Source: Faeciplasma sp048393055
GTDB lineage: Bacteria; Bacillota; Clostridia; Oscillospirales; Ruminococcaceae
Direction: 5' to 3'
DNA: 64,000 nucleotides
NCBI GenBank assembly: GCA_048393055.1
Contig: DBFJJS010000013.1
Span: 62,001-126,000 of the forward strand
The notes beneath the pieces were generated by a model. It was not told the DNA's origin. It saw only the letters and a program-made list of their open reading frames with translations, and searched no databases. The position numbers and the translations under genes are program-made. This document shows, piece after piece, positions 1 to 8,041 of the stretch. Each line of letters starts with the position of its first letter. The stretch's first letter is position 1.

Positions 1-624
1 GTCCCACAGCTCGTTTGTAAACTCGTCTATATCGTTTGGTATCTCCACTCTTTCGGGCTCGCCCTGGAAGGTTGGTATCGGATTACCGTCGCAGACGTAG
101 GTGTGGATAAAGTGTCCCAGACCGTTTAAGGGGGTATACTCGAAGCTGTAGCGGTTGCACGCCGTTCCCTCGGCGTCCGCGCTCTTGAGTATGCTCATCT
201 CATAGCTGAAATCCCCGCCGTCAAAGCTCAGCATACCGCTTATTCTGGGGGTAAAGTTGGGCTTGTCCGGCTCGAACTCCCTTGTGCGCAGAGCCTCGGA
301 AAAGCTTTTTCCCTCCTTTATGCCGTCGTAAATGGTATCGGTCTGATCGCCGTTGGTAACAATAAGCCTGTTGTCAAGCTTTCTTACCGCGGCGTAGATT
401 ATAAGGCTTGGGTCTTCAACCTTGGAAGCGTCAAACGGCTCTGTATAAACCGCGCCGTCCCTGCACGCAAACACCCTGTTGCGGCTGTTTGCACTCCTGC
501 CCATGATAAAATAAGCCGATACGGCGTTTTTGCCGTCCTGTGACTTTCCTATCACTATTCCCCTGCCGACGTAGGTATTGTCCCTTATAAGCTCGGCAAT
601 GTTGTTTATCCTGTAGATATCCAT
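1..624 (-). CDS. purO: IMP cyclohydrolase, PurO-type (3' end beyond window)
   Basis: The first 208 residues of a protein that runs off the left edge. The N-terminal text (YVGRGIVIGKSQDGKNAVSA, FIMGRSANSRNR, IVTNGDQTDTIY, PRISGML) matches the clostridial/archaeal PurO-like IMP cyclohydrolase family, which closes FAICAR to IMP, the last step of purine synthesis. It is the last visible gene of the purE-F-M-N cluster, about 40 bases after purN, so operon membership is likely. The ATG at 622-624 follows an AGGCAGG-like ribosome site. A separate AICAR formyltransferase would be expected beyond the edge; that is inference. Confidence 0.8.
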   Translation of the reverse strand, partial: MDIYRINNIAELIRDNTYVGRGIVIGKSQDGKNAVSAYFIMGRSANSRNRVFACRDGAVYTEPFDASKVEDPSLIIYAAVRKLDNRLIVTNGDQTDTIYDGIKEGKSFSEALRTREFEPDKPNFTPRISGMLSFDGGDFSYEMSILKSADAEGTACNRYSFEYTPLNGLGHFIHTYVCDGNPIPTFQGEPERVEIPNDIDEFTNELWD

Positions 625-663
625 TGTTTTTTCCTGCCTTTCTTTTTAGATGAGCCGTTCGTT

Positions 664-1278
664 TTATTTTCTTTCTGACACTATGCCTGCGCAGACCTTT
701 TCCGCCGCCCGGGGAAGTATCTTCCACTCGGCAAGACGCATGACCCTCTTCTGGAGGGACTCCGGCGTATCTGTGTCCAAAATATTAACTGCCTTCTGCA
801 TTATGATCTCGCCGCCGTCCGGTATTTCGTTTACAAAGTGCACAGTAGCCCCCGTGACCTTTACGCCCCTAGCAAGCGCCGCCTCATGCACCTTAAGGCC
901 GTAAAAACCCTGCCCGCAGAACGACGGTATCAGCGATGGATGTACGTTTATTATCCTCCTGGGATAATGCGATGTAAATCTCTCGGAAAGTATGCTCATA
1001 AACCCTGCGAGAATGATAAGGTCTATGCCCTCCGAGTCGAGAATATCCATTATCCTTGACTCGAACGCCTCCTGCGAGCCAAGCTCGCTTTTTATGACCG
1101 TCTCGGTGCGGATTCCGGCGTTTTCCGCCCTTGTAAGCGCATAGGCGTCGCCGTGGTTTGATATCACAAGCTCTATCCTGCCGCTTTTCAGCTCGCCGCG
1201 CTTTTCGGAATTTATAAGCGCCTGCAAATTTGTTCCCCCGCCGGAGACCAGCACCGCTATCTTAGCTGTTTGTCCCAT
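664..1278 (-). CDS. purN: Phosphoribosylglycinamide formyltransferase
   Basis: 204-residue GAR transformylase, using 10-formyl-THF to formylate glycinamide ribonucleotide in the cytosol. Visible motifs are the N-terminal VLVSGGGTNLQAL phosphate-binding loop, the NVHPSLIPSF segment with the catalytic Asn/His, and the EIPDGG segment with the catalytic Asp. The ATG at 1278 was chosen because GGAGG lies 7 bases upstream; the ATG two codons earlier (1284) would leave only one base of spacing. It follows purM by a short gap. As a 10-formyl-THF user it fits control by the ZTP riboswitch at the head of the cluster. Confidence 0.93.
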   Translation of the reverse strand: MGQTAKIAVLVSGGGTNLQALINSEKRGELKSGRIELVISNHGDAYALTRAENAGIRTETVIKSELGSQEAFESRIMDILDSEGIDLIILAGFMSILSERFTSHYPRRIINVHPSLIPSFCGQGFYGLKVHEAALARGVKVTGATVHFVNEIPDGGEIIMQKAVNILDTDTPESLQKRVMRLAEWKILPRAAEKVCAGIVSERK

Positions 1279-1291
1279 TCTCATGCCTCCG

Positions 1292-2341
1292 TCAGATAAG
1301 GCTTATCTTTGTATCGGACTTTACTATTTTTCCGATTACATATGCGTCCTCGCCGCTCGCCTTAAGCACCTCAAGCGCCCTGCCGGCGTCCTTGTCAGAA
1401 ACGACTATGCTCATTCCGACTCCCATGTTAAAGGTATTGTACATGTCGCGCTCGCTTATGCCGCCTCTCCTGGCTATAAGCTCGAAAATCGGAAGCACCT
1501 TAACGTCGCTCATCTTAATCTCGGCGCCCAGACCATCCGGAATGCTCCTTGGGATGTTTTCATAGAAGCCGCCGCCGGTTATATGGGATATCCCCTTCAC
1601 CTTAACGCTTTCAATAAGCTTAAGGACGGGTTTTACATATATTTTTGTCGGGGTCAGAAGCACCTCGCCTATCGACCTTCCGCCAAGCTCCTCCACCGGT
1701 GACTTGATGTCCTCATGCTCAACGTCGAACACCTTTCTCACAAGCGAGAAGCCGTTGGAATGGACGCCGCTCGACGGCAGCGCAATGATAACGTCGCCCT
1801 CGCACATACTCCTGTTGTCGATTATCTTTGACTTGTCCACAACTCCCACTGAAAATCCCGCAAGATCGTACTCATCCTCGGGATAGAATCCGGGCATCTC
1901 AGCCGTTTCGCCGCCGATAAGAGCAGCCCCCGACTGCACGCAGCCGTCGCACACTCCTTTTACTATATCGGCTATCTTTTCGGGATAGTTCTTGCCGCAT
2001 GCAATATAATCAAGGAAGAAAAGGGGTTTTGCGCCGCAGCATATAATATCGTTTACGCACATTGCGACGCAGTCTATTCCCACTGTGTCGTGCTTGTCCA
2101 TAAGAAACGCTATTTTCAGCTTCGTTCCCACGCCGTCCGTGCCGCTGACAAGAACCGGCTTTGAAATTCCCTCGAGGTTGAGCTCGAAAAGTCCGCCGAA
2201 CCCTCCGACGTCCGAGCATACCCCCTCGGTAACAGTCTTTGCGATATGCTTTTTCATAAGCTCTACCGCCTTATAGCCCGCGGTAATATCCACGCCCGCC
2301 GCCGCGTAGCTGTCAGATCTTGAAATATCGTTCATAGTCAT
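1292..2341 (-). CDS. purM: Phosphoribosylformylglycinamidine cyclo-ligase (AIR synthetase)
   Basis: 349 residues, the usual PurM length. It converts FGAM to AIR with ATP. Recognisable segments are the N-terminal SYAAAGVDITAGYKAVELMK, the VSGTDGVGTKLKIA glycine-rich stretch, IGGETAEMPGFY, and HITGGGFYENIPRSIP near the C-terminus. The start is ambiguous: two in-frame ATGs (2341 and 2335) share one AGGA site, 3 and 9 bases away; the longer form is given. It sits between purF and purN in the same direction. Confidence 0.94.
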   Translation of the reverse strand: MTMNDISRSDSYAAAGVDITAGYKAVELMKKHIAKTVTEGVCSDVGGFGGLFELNLEGISKPVLVSGTDGVGTKLKIAFLMDKHDTVGIDCVAMCVNDIICCGAKPLFFLDYIACGKNYPEKIADIVKGVCDGCVQSGAALIGGETAEMPGFYPEDEYDLAGFSVGVVDKSKIIDNRSMCEGDVIIALPSSGVHSNGFSLVRKVFDVEHEDIKSPVEELGGRSIGEVLLTPTKIYVKPVLKLIESVKVKGISHITGGGFYENIPRSIPDGLGAEIKMSDVKVLPIFELIARRGGISERDMYNTFNMGVGMSIVVSDKDAGRALEVLKASGEDAYVIGKIVKSDTKISLI

Positions 2342-2369
2342 ATTTCCTTTACTTTTTATTTTATCCGCT

Positions 2370-3794
2370 TTATTCTCTGCCGTTCCAGCAGTAGGTGCAC
2401 AGCTTGCACGGCTCTACGCCTATCGCCTTGCACAATCCGTCCAGCGTCTGGAATTCAAGGGAGGCAAAATGAAGCTTTTCGCATATCGCCTGCCTCATCG
2501 CCTTTCCTCTTTCGGTCGTTGGGTCGCTGTACTCGTCAAGGTGATTAAGACCGTCCTCACCCTCAAGCTCTATTATTGTGGAGATAGTAATAAGGTCGCG
2601 GTCGCTTGTCGAACGTGAAAAGCCCAAATACTTGCAGCCGTACATTATAGGCGGACAGGCGGAGCGCATGTGAACGCTCTTAGCTCCGTTTTCGGACAGG
2701 AACTCCACCGTCTCCCTCAGCTGCGTTCCCCTGACTATCGAATCGTCTATAAACAAAAGGTTCTTGTCCCTTATCAGCTCGTGGACGGGTATCTGCTTCA
2801 TCTTGGCGACCTTGTTCCTGTCCGACTGATTTGTGGGCATAAAGCTGCGGGGCCATGTGGGCGTATATTTTATAAACGGCCTTGCAAACGGTATGTGGCT
2901 CTTATTTGCGTAGCCTATGGCATGGGGAGTGCCGGAATCGGGAACGCCCCCAACATAGTCTATATCGGGGAGCTTGCCGCTTTCCATGTCGTTTTGAGCC
3001 ATTATTTCTCCGTTGCGGTAGCGCATCACCTCGACGTTTTCCCCCTCATAGGTGGACGTCGGATAGCCGTAATACGACCACAGAAACGCGCATATCCGCA
3101 TTTCACGCTTCGGGGGCTGCAAAACCTCTATTCCGTCGGCAGTGATCTCGACTATTTCAGCAGGACCGAGCTCCCTTACAAACTGGTAGCCGAGCTTGGC
3201 GTAGGCAAACGACTCGAAGGAAACACAGTATCCGCCGTCAGCTGCGCCTATCGACACCGGTATCCTTCCCATGTTGTCCCTCGCGGCGATGATATGCCCG
3301 TTCTCCTTGAGTATCAGTATCGAGGCCGTTCCCTCGACTATCTCCTGAACAAACCTTATTCCCTCCACAAAGCTTGATTTCTGGTTTATAATCGCGGCTA
3401 CAAGCTCGGCGGAATTTATTTTTCCGCCGGTCATGGCGTTAAAGTGTCCGCTCGTGAGAGAAAAATATTTGTCAAGTATCTCGTCCGTGTTGTTTATGAT
3501 TCCAACTATGCATATGGCATACGTTCCGAGCGCCGAGCGTATAAGAAGCGGCTGAGGGTCGGTATCGTTGATGCAGCCGATAGCGGCCGTTCCCTTCATC
3601 TGCTCGAAAATGTGCTCGAATTTTGTCCTGAACGGAGAGTTGGAAATATTGTGAATGTTGCGCTGCAAGCCTATTTCACAGTCATAGGCTGCGACGCCTC
3701 CGCTCCTTGTTCCAAGGTGTGAATGGTAGTCCGTGCCGAAAAAGACGTCCGAAATTACGTCCTTTTTACCGACCGCTCCGAAAAATCCTCCCAT
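2370..3794 (-). CDS. purF: Amidophosphoribosyltransferase family protein lacking the N-terminal nucleophile cysteine
   Basis: 474 residues with the two-domain PurF layout: N-terminal Ntn glutaminase fold (about 1-240), then a phosphoribosyltransferase domain with the PRPP loop LLFIDDSIVRGTQ. Cysteines that could hold the Fe-S cluster of the B. subtilis-type enzyme are present (ICAFLW, MRSACPPIMYGC, CKLCTYC at the C-terminus). The protein starts MGGFFGAV where active PurF proteins have CGVFGI after processing, so the catalytic Cys is a Gly. From memory, MGGFFG starts occur in other clostridial and Bacteroidales homologues, so this looks like a subfamily trait. It may use free ammonia or a partner glutaminase, or may not be the main PurF; these are inferences. 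Confidence 0.88.
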   Translation of the reverse strand: MGGFFGAVGKKDVISDVFFGTDYHSHLGTRSGGVAAYDCEIGLQRNIHNISNSPFRTKFEHIFEQMKGTAAIGCINDTDPQPLLIRSALGTYAICIVGIINNTDEILDKYFSLTSGHFNAMTGGKINSAELVAAIINQKSSFVEGIRFVQEIVEGTASILILKENGHIIAARDNMGRIPVSIGAADGGYCVSFESFAYAKLGYQFVRELGPAEIVEITADGIEVLQPPKREMRICAFLWSYYGYPTSTYEGENVEVMRYRNGEIMAQNDMESGKLPDIDYVGGVPDSGTPHAIGYANKSHIPFARPFIKYTPTWPRSFMPTNQSDRNKVAKMKQIPVHELIRDKNLLFIDDSIVRGTQLRETVEFLSENGAKSVHMRSACPPIMYGCKYLGFSRSTSDRDLITISTIIELEGEDGLNHLDEYSDPTTERGKAMRQAICEKLHFASLEFQTLDGLCKAIGVEPCKLCTYCWNGRE

Positions 3795-3835
3795 ATTTAT
3801 CTGCCTTTCCGCAAAAAATTTATCCGATGCGCCCC

Positions 3836-4330
3836 TTACGCGTTAAACTGCTGCGAGATTGCCGCGTCCTTTTTAAGGACGCTCGCAGCGTCGTCAGCCC
3901 TCTTTTTTGAAAGCTTCGCGCTAAGCTCGGAGTCTGAAACCGCAAGTATTTGCGCCGCAAGCAAAGCGGCGTTTGCCCCGCCGTTGATGGCGACGGTCGC
4001 AACAGGTATCCCTGACGGCATCTGCACGGTAGACAAAAGCGCGTCGATACCGTCAAGCGTCTGAGACTTGCAGGGTATCCCTATAACGGGGAGCACCGTA
4101 TTCGCAGCGACCGCTCCCGCCAGATGCGCGGCCATTCCCGCCGCACAAATAATCGCTCCGAAGCCGTTTTCAGCCGCGCCGCGGGCAAAATCCCTCGCCT
4201 CGTCCGGCGTTCTGTGCGCAGAGTAAACATGCACCTCAAACAGAATGCCGAACGCCTTCAGTGTGTCAACAGCTTTTTGAATAACAGGCAAATCACTGTC
4301 GCTTCCCATAACGATTCCTACTTTTTTCAT
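3836..4330 (-). CDS. purE: N5-carboxyaminoimidazole ribonucleotide mutase
   Basis: 164 residues, normal class I PurE size. It rearranges N5-CAIR to CAIR. The substrate loop GSDSDLP near the N-terminus and YSAHRTPDEA are clear. The ATG at 4328-4330 follows an AGGAGGAG-type site; a longer in-frame extension to 4465 would translate through the riboswitch and is rejected. First gene of the purine cluster, directly below the ZTP riboswitch and its terminator. No purK is visible in the window. Confidence 0.94.
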   Translation of the reverse strand: MKKVGIVMGSDSDLPVIQKAVDTLKAFGILFEVHVYSAHRTPDEARDFARGAAENGFGAIICAAGMAAHLAGAVAANTVLPVIGIPCKSQTLDGIDALLSTVQMPSGIPVATVAINGGANAALLAAQILAVSDSELSAKLSKKRADDAASVLKKDAAISQQFNA

Positions 4331-4352
4331 AGTACTCCTCCTTCTCAAATAC

Positions 4353-4387
4353 AAAAGGGCGCACTTGAAAAACCAACAAGTGCGCCC
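4353..4387 (-). terminator. Riboswitch-controlled terminator before purE
   Basis: Perfect 11-bp stem GGGCGCACUUG / CAAGUGCGCCC (4377-4387 with 4357-4367), 9-base loop, then UUUUG. The first bases of the stem are the last conserved bases of the ZTP aptamer, giving mutually exclusive folds. Confidence 0.9.
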
Positions 4388-4465
4388 AGACGGCCGGCTG
4401 ACAGGAACTGCTCCCGACAAAGTTCCTTGTTCCTCTGCGGTGCTCCGCAAATATCCGTCAGTCAC
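4381..4465 (-). ncRNA. ZTP (pfl) riboswitch aptamer
   Basis: Read on the minus strand, the leader contains GUGACUGACG, then a variable hairpin (UGCGG-AGCA-CCGCA), then GGGAGC followed by GCCGUCUGGGCGCA. These match the conserved parts of the pfl/ZTP motif (GACUGGCG, GGGAGC and GCCGCCUGGGC) in the right order. The family senses ZTP/ZMP, which accumulates when 10-formyl-THF is short, and switches on purine and folate genes. The CUGGGC end of the aptamer overlaps the 5' arm of the terminator at 4357-4387, so ligand binding should prevent termination. Found just upstream of purE, a classic context. Confidence 0.85.
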
Positions 4466-4538
4466 AAGAAACGCTATTTTCCCGATTAAATCGGGTCTTT
4501 AACTACCGGCTACAGCGCCGTTATTTTACTATAGTACA

Positions 4539-4567
4539 AGTATATCAAACAATCCCTTTTTCGTCAA
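4539..4567 (-). promoter_or_regulatory. Purine cluster promoter
   Basis: TTGACG at 4562-4567, 17-base spacer, TATACT at 4539-4544. It lies only 17 bases after the pyrB stop codon. A perfect 15-base inverted repeat (CCCGATTAAATCGGG, 4481-4495) lies between the promoter and the aptamer and could be an operator or a 5' hairpin. No terminator is visible between pyrB and this promoter, so pyrimidine transcripts may also enter the riboswitch. Confidence 0.8.
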
Positions 4568-4583
4568 GGCGCGAGACTGTTCG

Positions 4584-5681
4584 TCACTGATTTTGTCGCG
4601 TTTCACAATAAACGCAGCGGTAAATGTTGTTTTCTTTGTCTGCAAGCCTAAACGCCTGCGGCAGCTCCGGCTCTACGGAGGTTATGCACCTCGGGTTGCG
4701 GCACTTATAAACGCCGTTGACTATGACCTCTTCCCTGGGTCTGCTCTCAAAATACGGGACATCGTTCTCTATAAGACCGAGCAGCTTCATGATAAGCGCC
4801 ATTCTTATATATTTGCCGTAGTGAGCCTGCTTGAAGTAGCACGCTCTCGGATCGCTGTCGACTGCTACCTCTATCTCGTTTACCCTCGGCAGAGGGTGCA
4901 TTACGCACATGTCCGGCTTTGCAAGCTTCATCTTATCCGCGGTAAGTATACAGCTGTCCTTTATCGCAAGATATTCGTCCTCGCTTACAAATCTCTCGCG
5001 CTGTATCCTTGTCATGTACAGTATGTCCAGATCTCCTATTACATCCTCAATGGAACTGCATTCGACATAGGGCAGCCCCTTGCTGGTTATATATTCGTGC
5101 TTGACAAATCCGGGCAGCTTAAGAGCCTCGGGCGAGATAAGGACGAATTTCACGCCGCTGTACCTTGCCATCGCGCCGATAAGAGAGTGGACCGTCCTGC
5201 CGAACTTCAAGTCGCCGCAAAGACCTATCGTAAGGTCGTTGAACCTTCCCTTCTCGTGGCGTATGGTCATAAGGTCGGTGAGCGTCTGAGTCGGGTGGTA
5301 ATGACCGCCGTCGCCCGCATTTATCACCGGCACGGTCGAATGCGCCGCCGCGACTATCGGAGCGCCCTCCTTTGGATGGCGCATCGCTATAATGTCCGCA
5401 TATCCTGACACCATTTCAATGGTATCCGCAACGCTTTCGCCCTTTGAGGCAGAGCTTGAATTTGCCTCCGAAAAGCCCAAAACGTTCCCGCCAAGTGAAA
5501 GCATCGCAGACTCAAAGCTCAGCCTTGTGCGGGTGGACGGCTCGTAAAACAGTGTCGCGAGTATTTTGTGCCTGCACACCTCGTTGTACTTATCCGGGTT
5601 TGCCATGATATCGTCCGCAGCGTCTATAAGCCTGCCTATTTCCTCAACCGATAAATCCAAAATATTTATAAGATTTCTCAT
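4584..5681 (-). CDS. pyrB: Aspartate carbamoyltransferase fused to a PyrI-type zinc domain
   Basis: 365 residues. Residues 1-305 are a catalytic PyrB chain: FYEPSTRTRLSFE carbamoyl-phosphate motif, HYHPTQTLTDL and MHPLPRVNEI. The C-terminal 50 residues add a four-cysteine zinc ribbon (Cys327, Cys332, Cys356, Cys359 in KCRNPRC and YRCVYC) matching the zinc domain of the regulatory chain PyrI. The roughly 100-residue nucleotide-binding allosteric domain of PyrI is absent. The zinc domain normally links regulatory to catalytic chains, so here it may stabilise the oligomer without CTP control; that is inference. ATG at 5681 follows AGAGG. Last gene of the pyr operon. Confidence 0.92.
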   Translation of the reverse strand: MRNLINILDLSVEEIGRLIDAADDIMANPDKYNEVCRHKILATLFYEPSTRTRLSFESAMLSLGGNVLGFSEANSSSASKGESVADTIEMVSGYADIIAMRHPKEGAPIVAAAHSTVPVINAGDGGHYHPTQTLTDLMTIRHEKGRFNDLTIGLCGDLKFGRTVHSLIGAMARYSGVKFVLISPEALKLPGFVKHEYITSKGLPYVECSSIEDVIGDLDILYMTRIQRERFVSEDEYLAIKDSCILTADKMKLAKPDMCVMHPLPRVNEIEVAVDSDPRACYFKQAHYGKYIRMALIMKLLGLIENDVPYFESRPREEVIVNGVYKCRNPRCITSVEPELPQAFRLADKENNIYRCVYCETRQNQ

Positions 5682-5737
5682 ATACCGAAGCCTCTTTAAA
5701 ATTTAAAATAAATACTTTTATCCCGCAAGCTGAAATA

Positions 5738-6379
5738 TCAGCGGCTGCGCCAGCTCTCGTCGGACGGATTGTCCCTGAACGCTATAAGCCTTTTTATATC
5801 CTCTGGGCTGATATAGCCCTCCTCAGCGGCGACCTGGGCTATGCAGTCAAAATCTGTGAGGCTTACGTTTTTGACGTTGGCAGCCGCAAGCCTTTCAAGG
5901 CCCTTTTTCATGCCGTATGTAAATATGCTGGCGATTCCCAAAACGTCCGCGCCGGCGTTTCTTAACACCTCGACCACCTCTAAAACGCTTCCGCCGGTGG
6001 AAATAAGGTCCTCTACGACTACCACCTTCTGACCCTTTTCAATCCGTCCCTCTATCTGATTCTGCCTGCCGTGGTCCTTAGCTCCCGAGCGGACGTATCC
6101 CATCGGCAGACCCATTATATGACCGGTTATGGCGGCGTGGGCGATTCCGGCTGTGGATGTTCCCATAAGCACCTCAACGTCGGGATAGTTTTCCCTTATT
6201 ATCCCGGCGAGACCGTTTTCGACGTCGTTTCTTACCTCCGGCGCGGTAAGAGTAAGCCTGTTGTCGCAGTAAACAGGGCTCTTAATTCCGCTTGCCCATG
6301 TAAAAGGCTCGTCCGGTCTGAAAAATACCGCTTTTATCTTCAAAAGATCCTTTGCTATAAGCCTTTTTGTGTCTGTCAT
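5738..6379 (-). CDS. pyrE: Orotate phosphoribosyltransferase
   Basis: 213 residues. Transfers ribose-5-phosphate from PRPP to orotate to give OMP. The PRPP loop VVVVEDLISTGGS is clear, as are GIKSPVYCDNR and the YVRSGAKDHGRQNQIEG catalytic loop. ATG at 6377-6379 follows AAAGGA. Between pyrF and pyrB in the same direction. Confidence 0.93.
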   Translation of the reverse strand: MTDTKRLIAKDLLKIKAVFFRPDEPFTWASGIKSPVYCDNRLTLTAPEVRNDVENGLAGIIRENYPDVEVLMGTSTAGIAHAAITGHIMGLPMGYVRSGAKDHGRQNQIEGRIEKGQKVVVVEDLISTGGSVLEVVEVLRNAGADVLGIASIFTYGMKKGLERLAAANVKNVSLTDFDCIAQVAAEEGYISPEDIKRLIAFRDNPSDESWRSR

Positions 6380-6403
6380 TTTATCAAGTCCTTTCAGATT
6401 TTA

Positions 6404-7108
6404 TCAATTGACAAATTCCCTTACGCATCTTTCGTATGCAGCAACGGGGTCCTGGGCAGCTGTTATCGGTCTGCCGACAACTATGTAATCCGAGCCCGCT
6501 TTTTTTGCAGCCTCAGGGGTCATGACGCGCTTCTGGTCACCGATATCGCCGTCGGCAAACCTCACTCCCGGCGTTACGGTCAAAAAGCCGCTTCCGCACA
6601 CCGAGTGAACCTTTTCGGCCTCAAGAGGCGAGCAAACTACCCCGTCAAGTCCGCAGTCCTTCGCGTTTTTGGCATAGTGCATTACCACATCGGCCATATC
6701 CTCTTTTATAAGCAGGTCCTCCTCCATAGCCTGCTGGTCGGTGGAGGTGAGCATTGTCACAGCTATAAGTATGGGTCTTGTGCCGTCGGCGCGGGTAAGC
6801 CCCTCCAGCGCCGCCTCCATCATTCGCTTCGTTCCCGCGGCGTGAAGGTTGCACATGTCTACGTCCAGCCCCGAAAGGACGCTCATCGCCTTTTTAACCG
6901 TGTTTGGGATATCGTGAAGCTTCAGATCCAGAAAAATCTTATGGCCTCTTCCCTTGATGTCCCTCACTATCTGAGGTCCTTCGGCGTAGAAAAGCTCCAT
7001 TCCTATCTTTACGAACGGTTTTCTTCCCCTGCCTTCAAACCTGTCCAAAAACTCCAGCGCCTGCTCCTTTGATGAAAAATCGCACGCTACGATAACATCC
7101 TTACCCAT
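6404..7108 (-). CDS. pyrF: Orotidine 5'-phosphate decarboxylase
   Basis: 234 residues, class I OMP decarboxylase producing UMP. Catalytic DLKLHDIPNT (Asp-x-Lys-x-x-Asp) and the phosphate-binding VGRPIT near the C-terminus are visible. ATG at 7108 lies 6 bases after GAGGGG and overlaps the pyrD stop by 8 bases, indicating translational coupling. Confidence 0.94.
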   Translation of the reverse strand: MGKDVIVACDFSSKEQALEFLDRFEGRGRKPFVKIGMELFYAEGPQIVRDIKGRGHKIFLDLKLHDIPNTVKKAMSVLSGLDVDMCNLHAAGTKRMMEAALEGLTRADGTRPILIAVTMLTSTDQQAMEEDLLIKEDMADVVMHYAKNAKDCGLDGVVCSPLEAEKVHSVCGSGFLTVTPGVRFADGDIGDQKRVMTPEAAKKAGSDYIVVGRPITAAQDPVAAYERCVREFVN

Positions 7109-8018
7109 TATGCACCCCTCCTATTATGTCTTTAAGATTTTTTATTTTGTATCTGTCCATAGCCTTTGGAAGCTCTTCTATGATCCATTTGCATATCATG
7201 GGCTCGACCAGGTTCATCGCGCCAATCTCCACGGCGGACGCTCCCGCTAGCATCATCTCGATAACGTCGCTTGCGCAGGCTACTCCGCCCATGCCCACTA
7301 CCGGTATTCTGACGGCGTCGTACACCTGGTACACCATCCTCAGTGCGACGGGGAACACCGCAGGTCCGGAAAAGCCTCCCATGGTGTTGGCTATTACCGG
7401 CTTTTTCGTTCTCAGATCTATTCTCATGCCCAAAAGCGTATTTATAAGGCTTATGCCGTCCGCTCCCGCATCCTCGCACGCCTTGGCTATTGACGTTATA
7501 TCGGTGACGTTCGGCGAAAGCTTGATTATAACCGGCTTTTTTGTCACAGCCTTTACCGCCCTTGTCACTGCGGCAGCGGAAGCCGGGTCTGTCCCGAAGC
7601 TCATACCGCCGCCGTGGACGTTCGGACAGCTTATGTTTACCTCCAGCCATCCGACCTCCTCGCATTCGCCGAGCCTGCGGCAGGTATATGCGTAGTCGTC
7701 GACGGAAAAGCCGCTTACGTTCGCCATTACCTTTTTTGCAAACACCTTTTTCATCTTTGGCAGCTCTTCTGATATGACCCTATCCACTCCGGGATTCTGA
7801 AGCCCTACCGCGTTTATCATTCCGGCGGTGCAGTCGGCTATTCTCGGGGTAGGGTTGCCGAAGCGCGGGTCTTTAGTCGTTCCCTTAAAGGAAAACGTGC
7901 CCAAAATATTTATATCGTAAAGTTCGGCAAACTCATACCCGTAGCCGAACGTGCCGCTCGCGGGTATTACGGGGTTGTCAAGCTCTATCCCGCACAGGTT
8001 TACGCTTAATCTATCCAT
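7101..8018 (-). CDS. pyrD: Dihydroorotate dehydrogenase B, catalytic subunit
   Basis: 305 residues, FMN-containing class 1B enzyme. Motifs: NPVIPASGTFGYG, EVNISCPNVHGGGMSFG (class 1B has Cys as active-site base, present in SCPN), KLSPNVTD, NTMGGFSGPAV, GMGGVACASD. It partners with PyrK to pass electrons to NAD+. ATG at 8016-8018 follows AGGAGA; an in-frame extension to 8147 overlaps pyrK and has no family similarity. Confidence 0.94.
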   Translation of the reverse strand: MDRLSVNLCGIELDNPVIPASGTFGYGYEFAELYDINILGTFSFKGTTKDPRFGNPTPRIADCTAGMINAVGLQNPGVDRVISEELPKMKKVFAKKVMANVSGFSVDDYAYTCRRLGECEEVGWLEVNISCPNVHGGGMSFGTDPASAAAVTRAVKAVTKKPVIIKLSPNVTDITSIAKACEDAGADGISLINTLLGMRIDLRTKKPVIANTMGGFSGPAVFPVALRMVYQVYDAVRIPVVGMGGVACASDVIEMMLAGASAVEIGAMNLVEPMICKWIIEELPKAMDRYKIKNLKDIIGGVHNG

Positions 8019-8041
8019 GTTTACTCTCCTGCCTGCAGCCT

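Noticed and set aside
2670..3377. 235-codon plus-strand frame opposite purF
   Set aside because: Antisense to purF with no recognisable domain.
4331..4465. N-terminal extension of PurE
   Set aside because: The region is the ZTP riboswitch and terminator; the extension has no PurE similarity.
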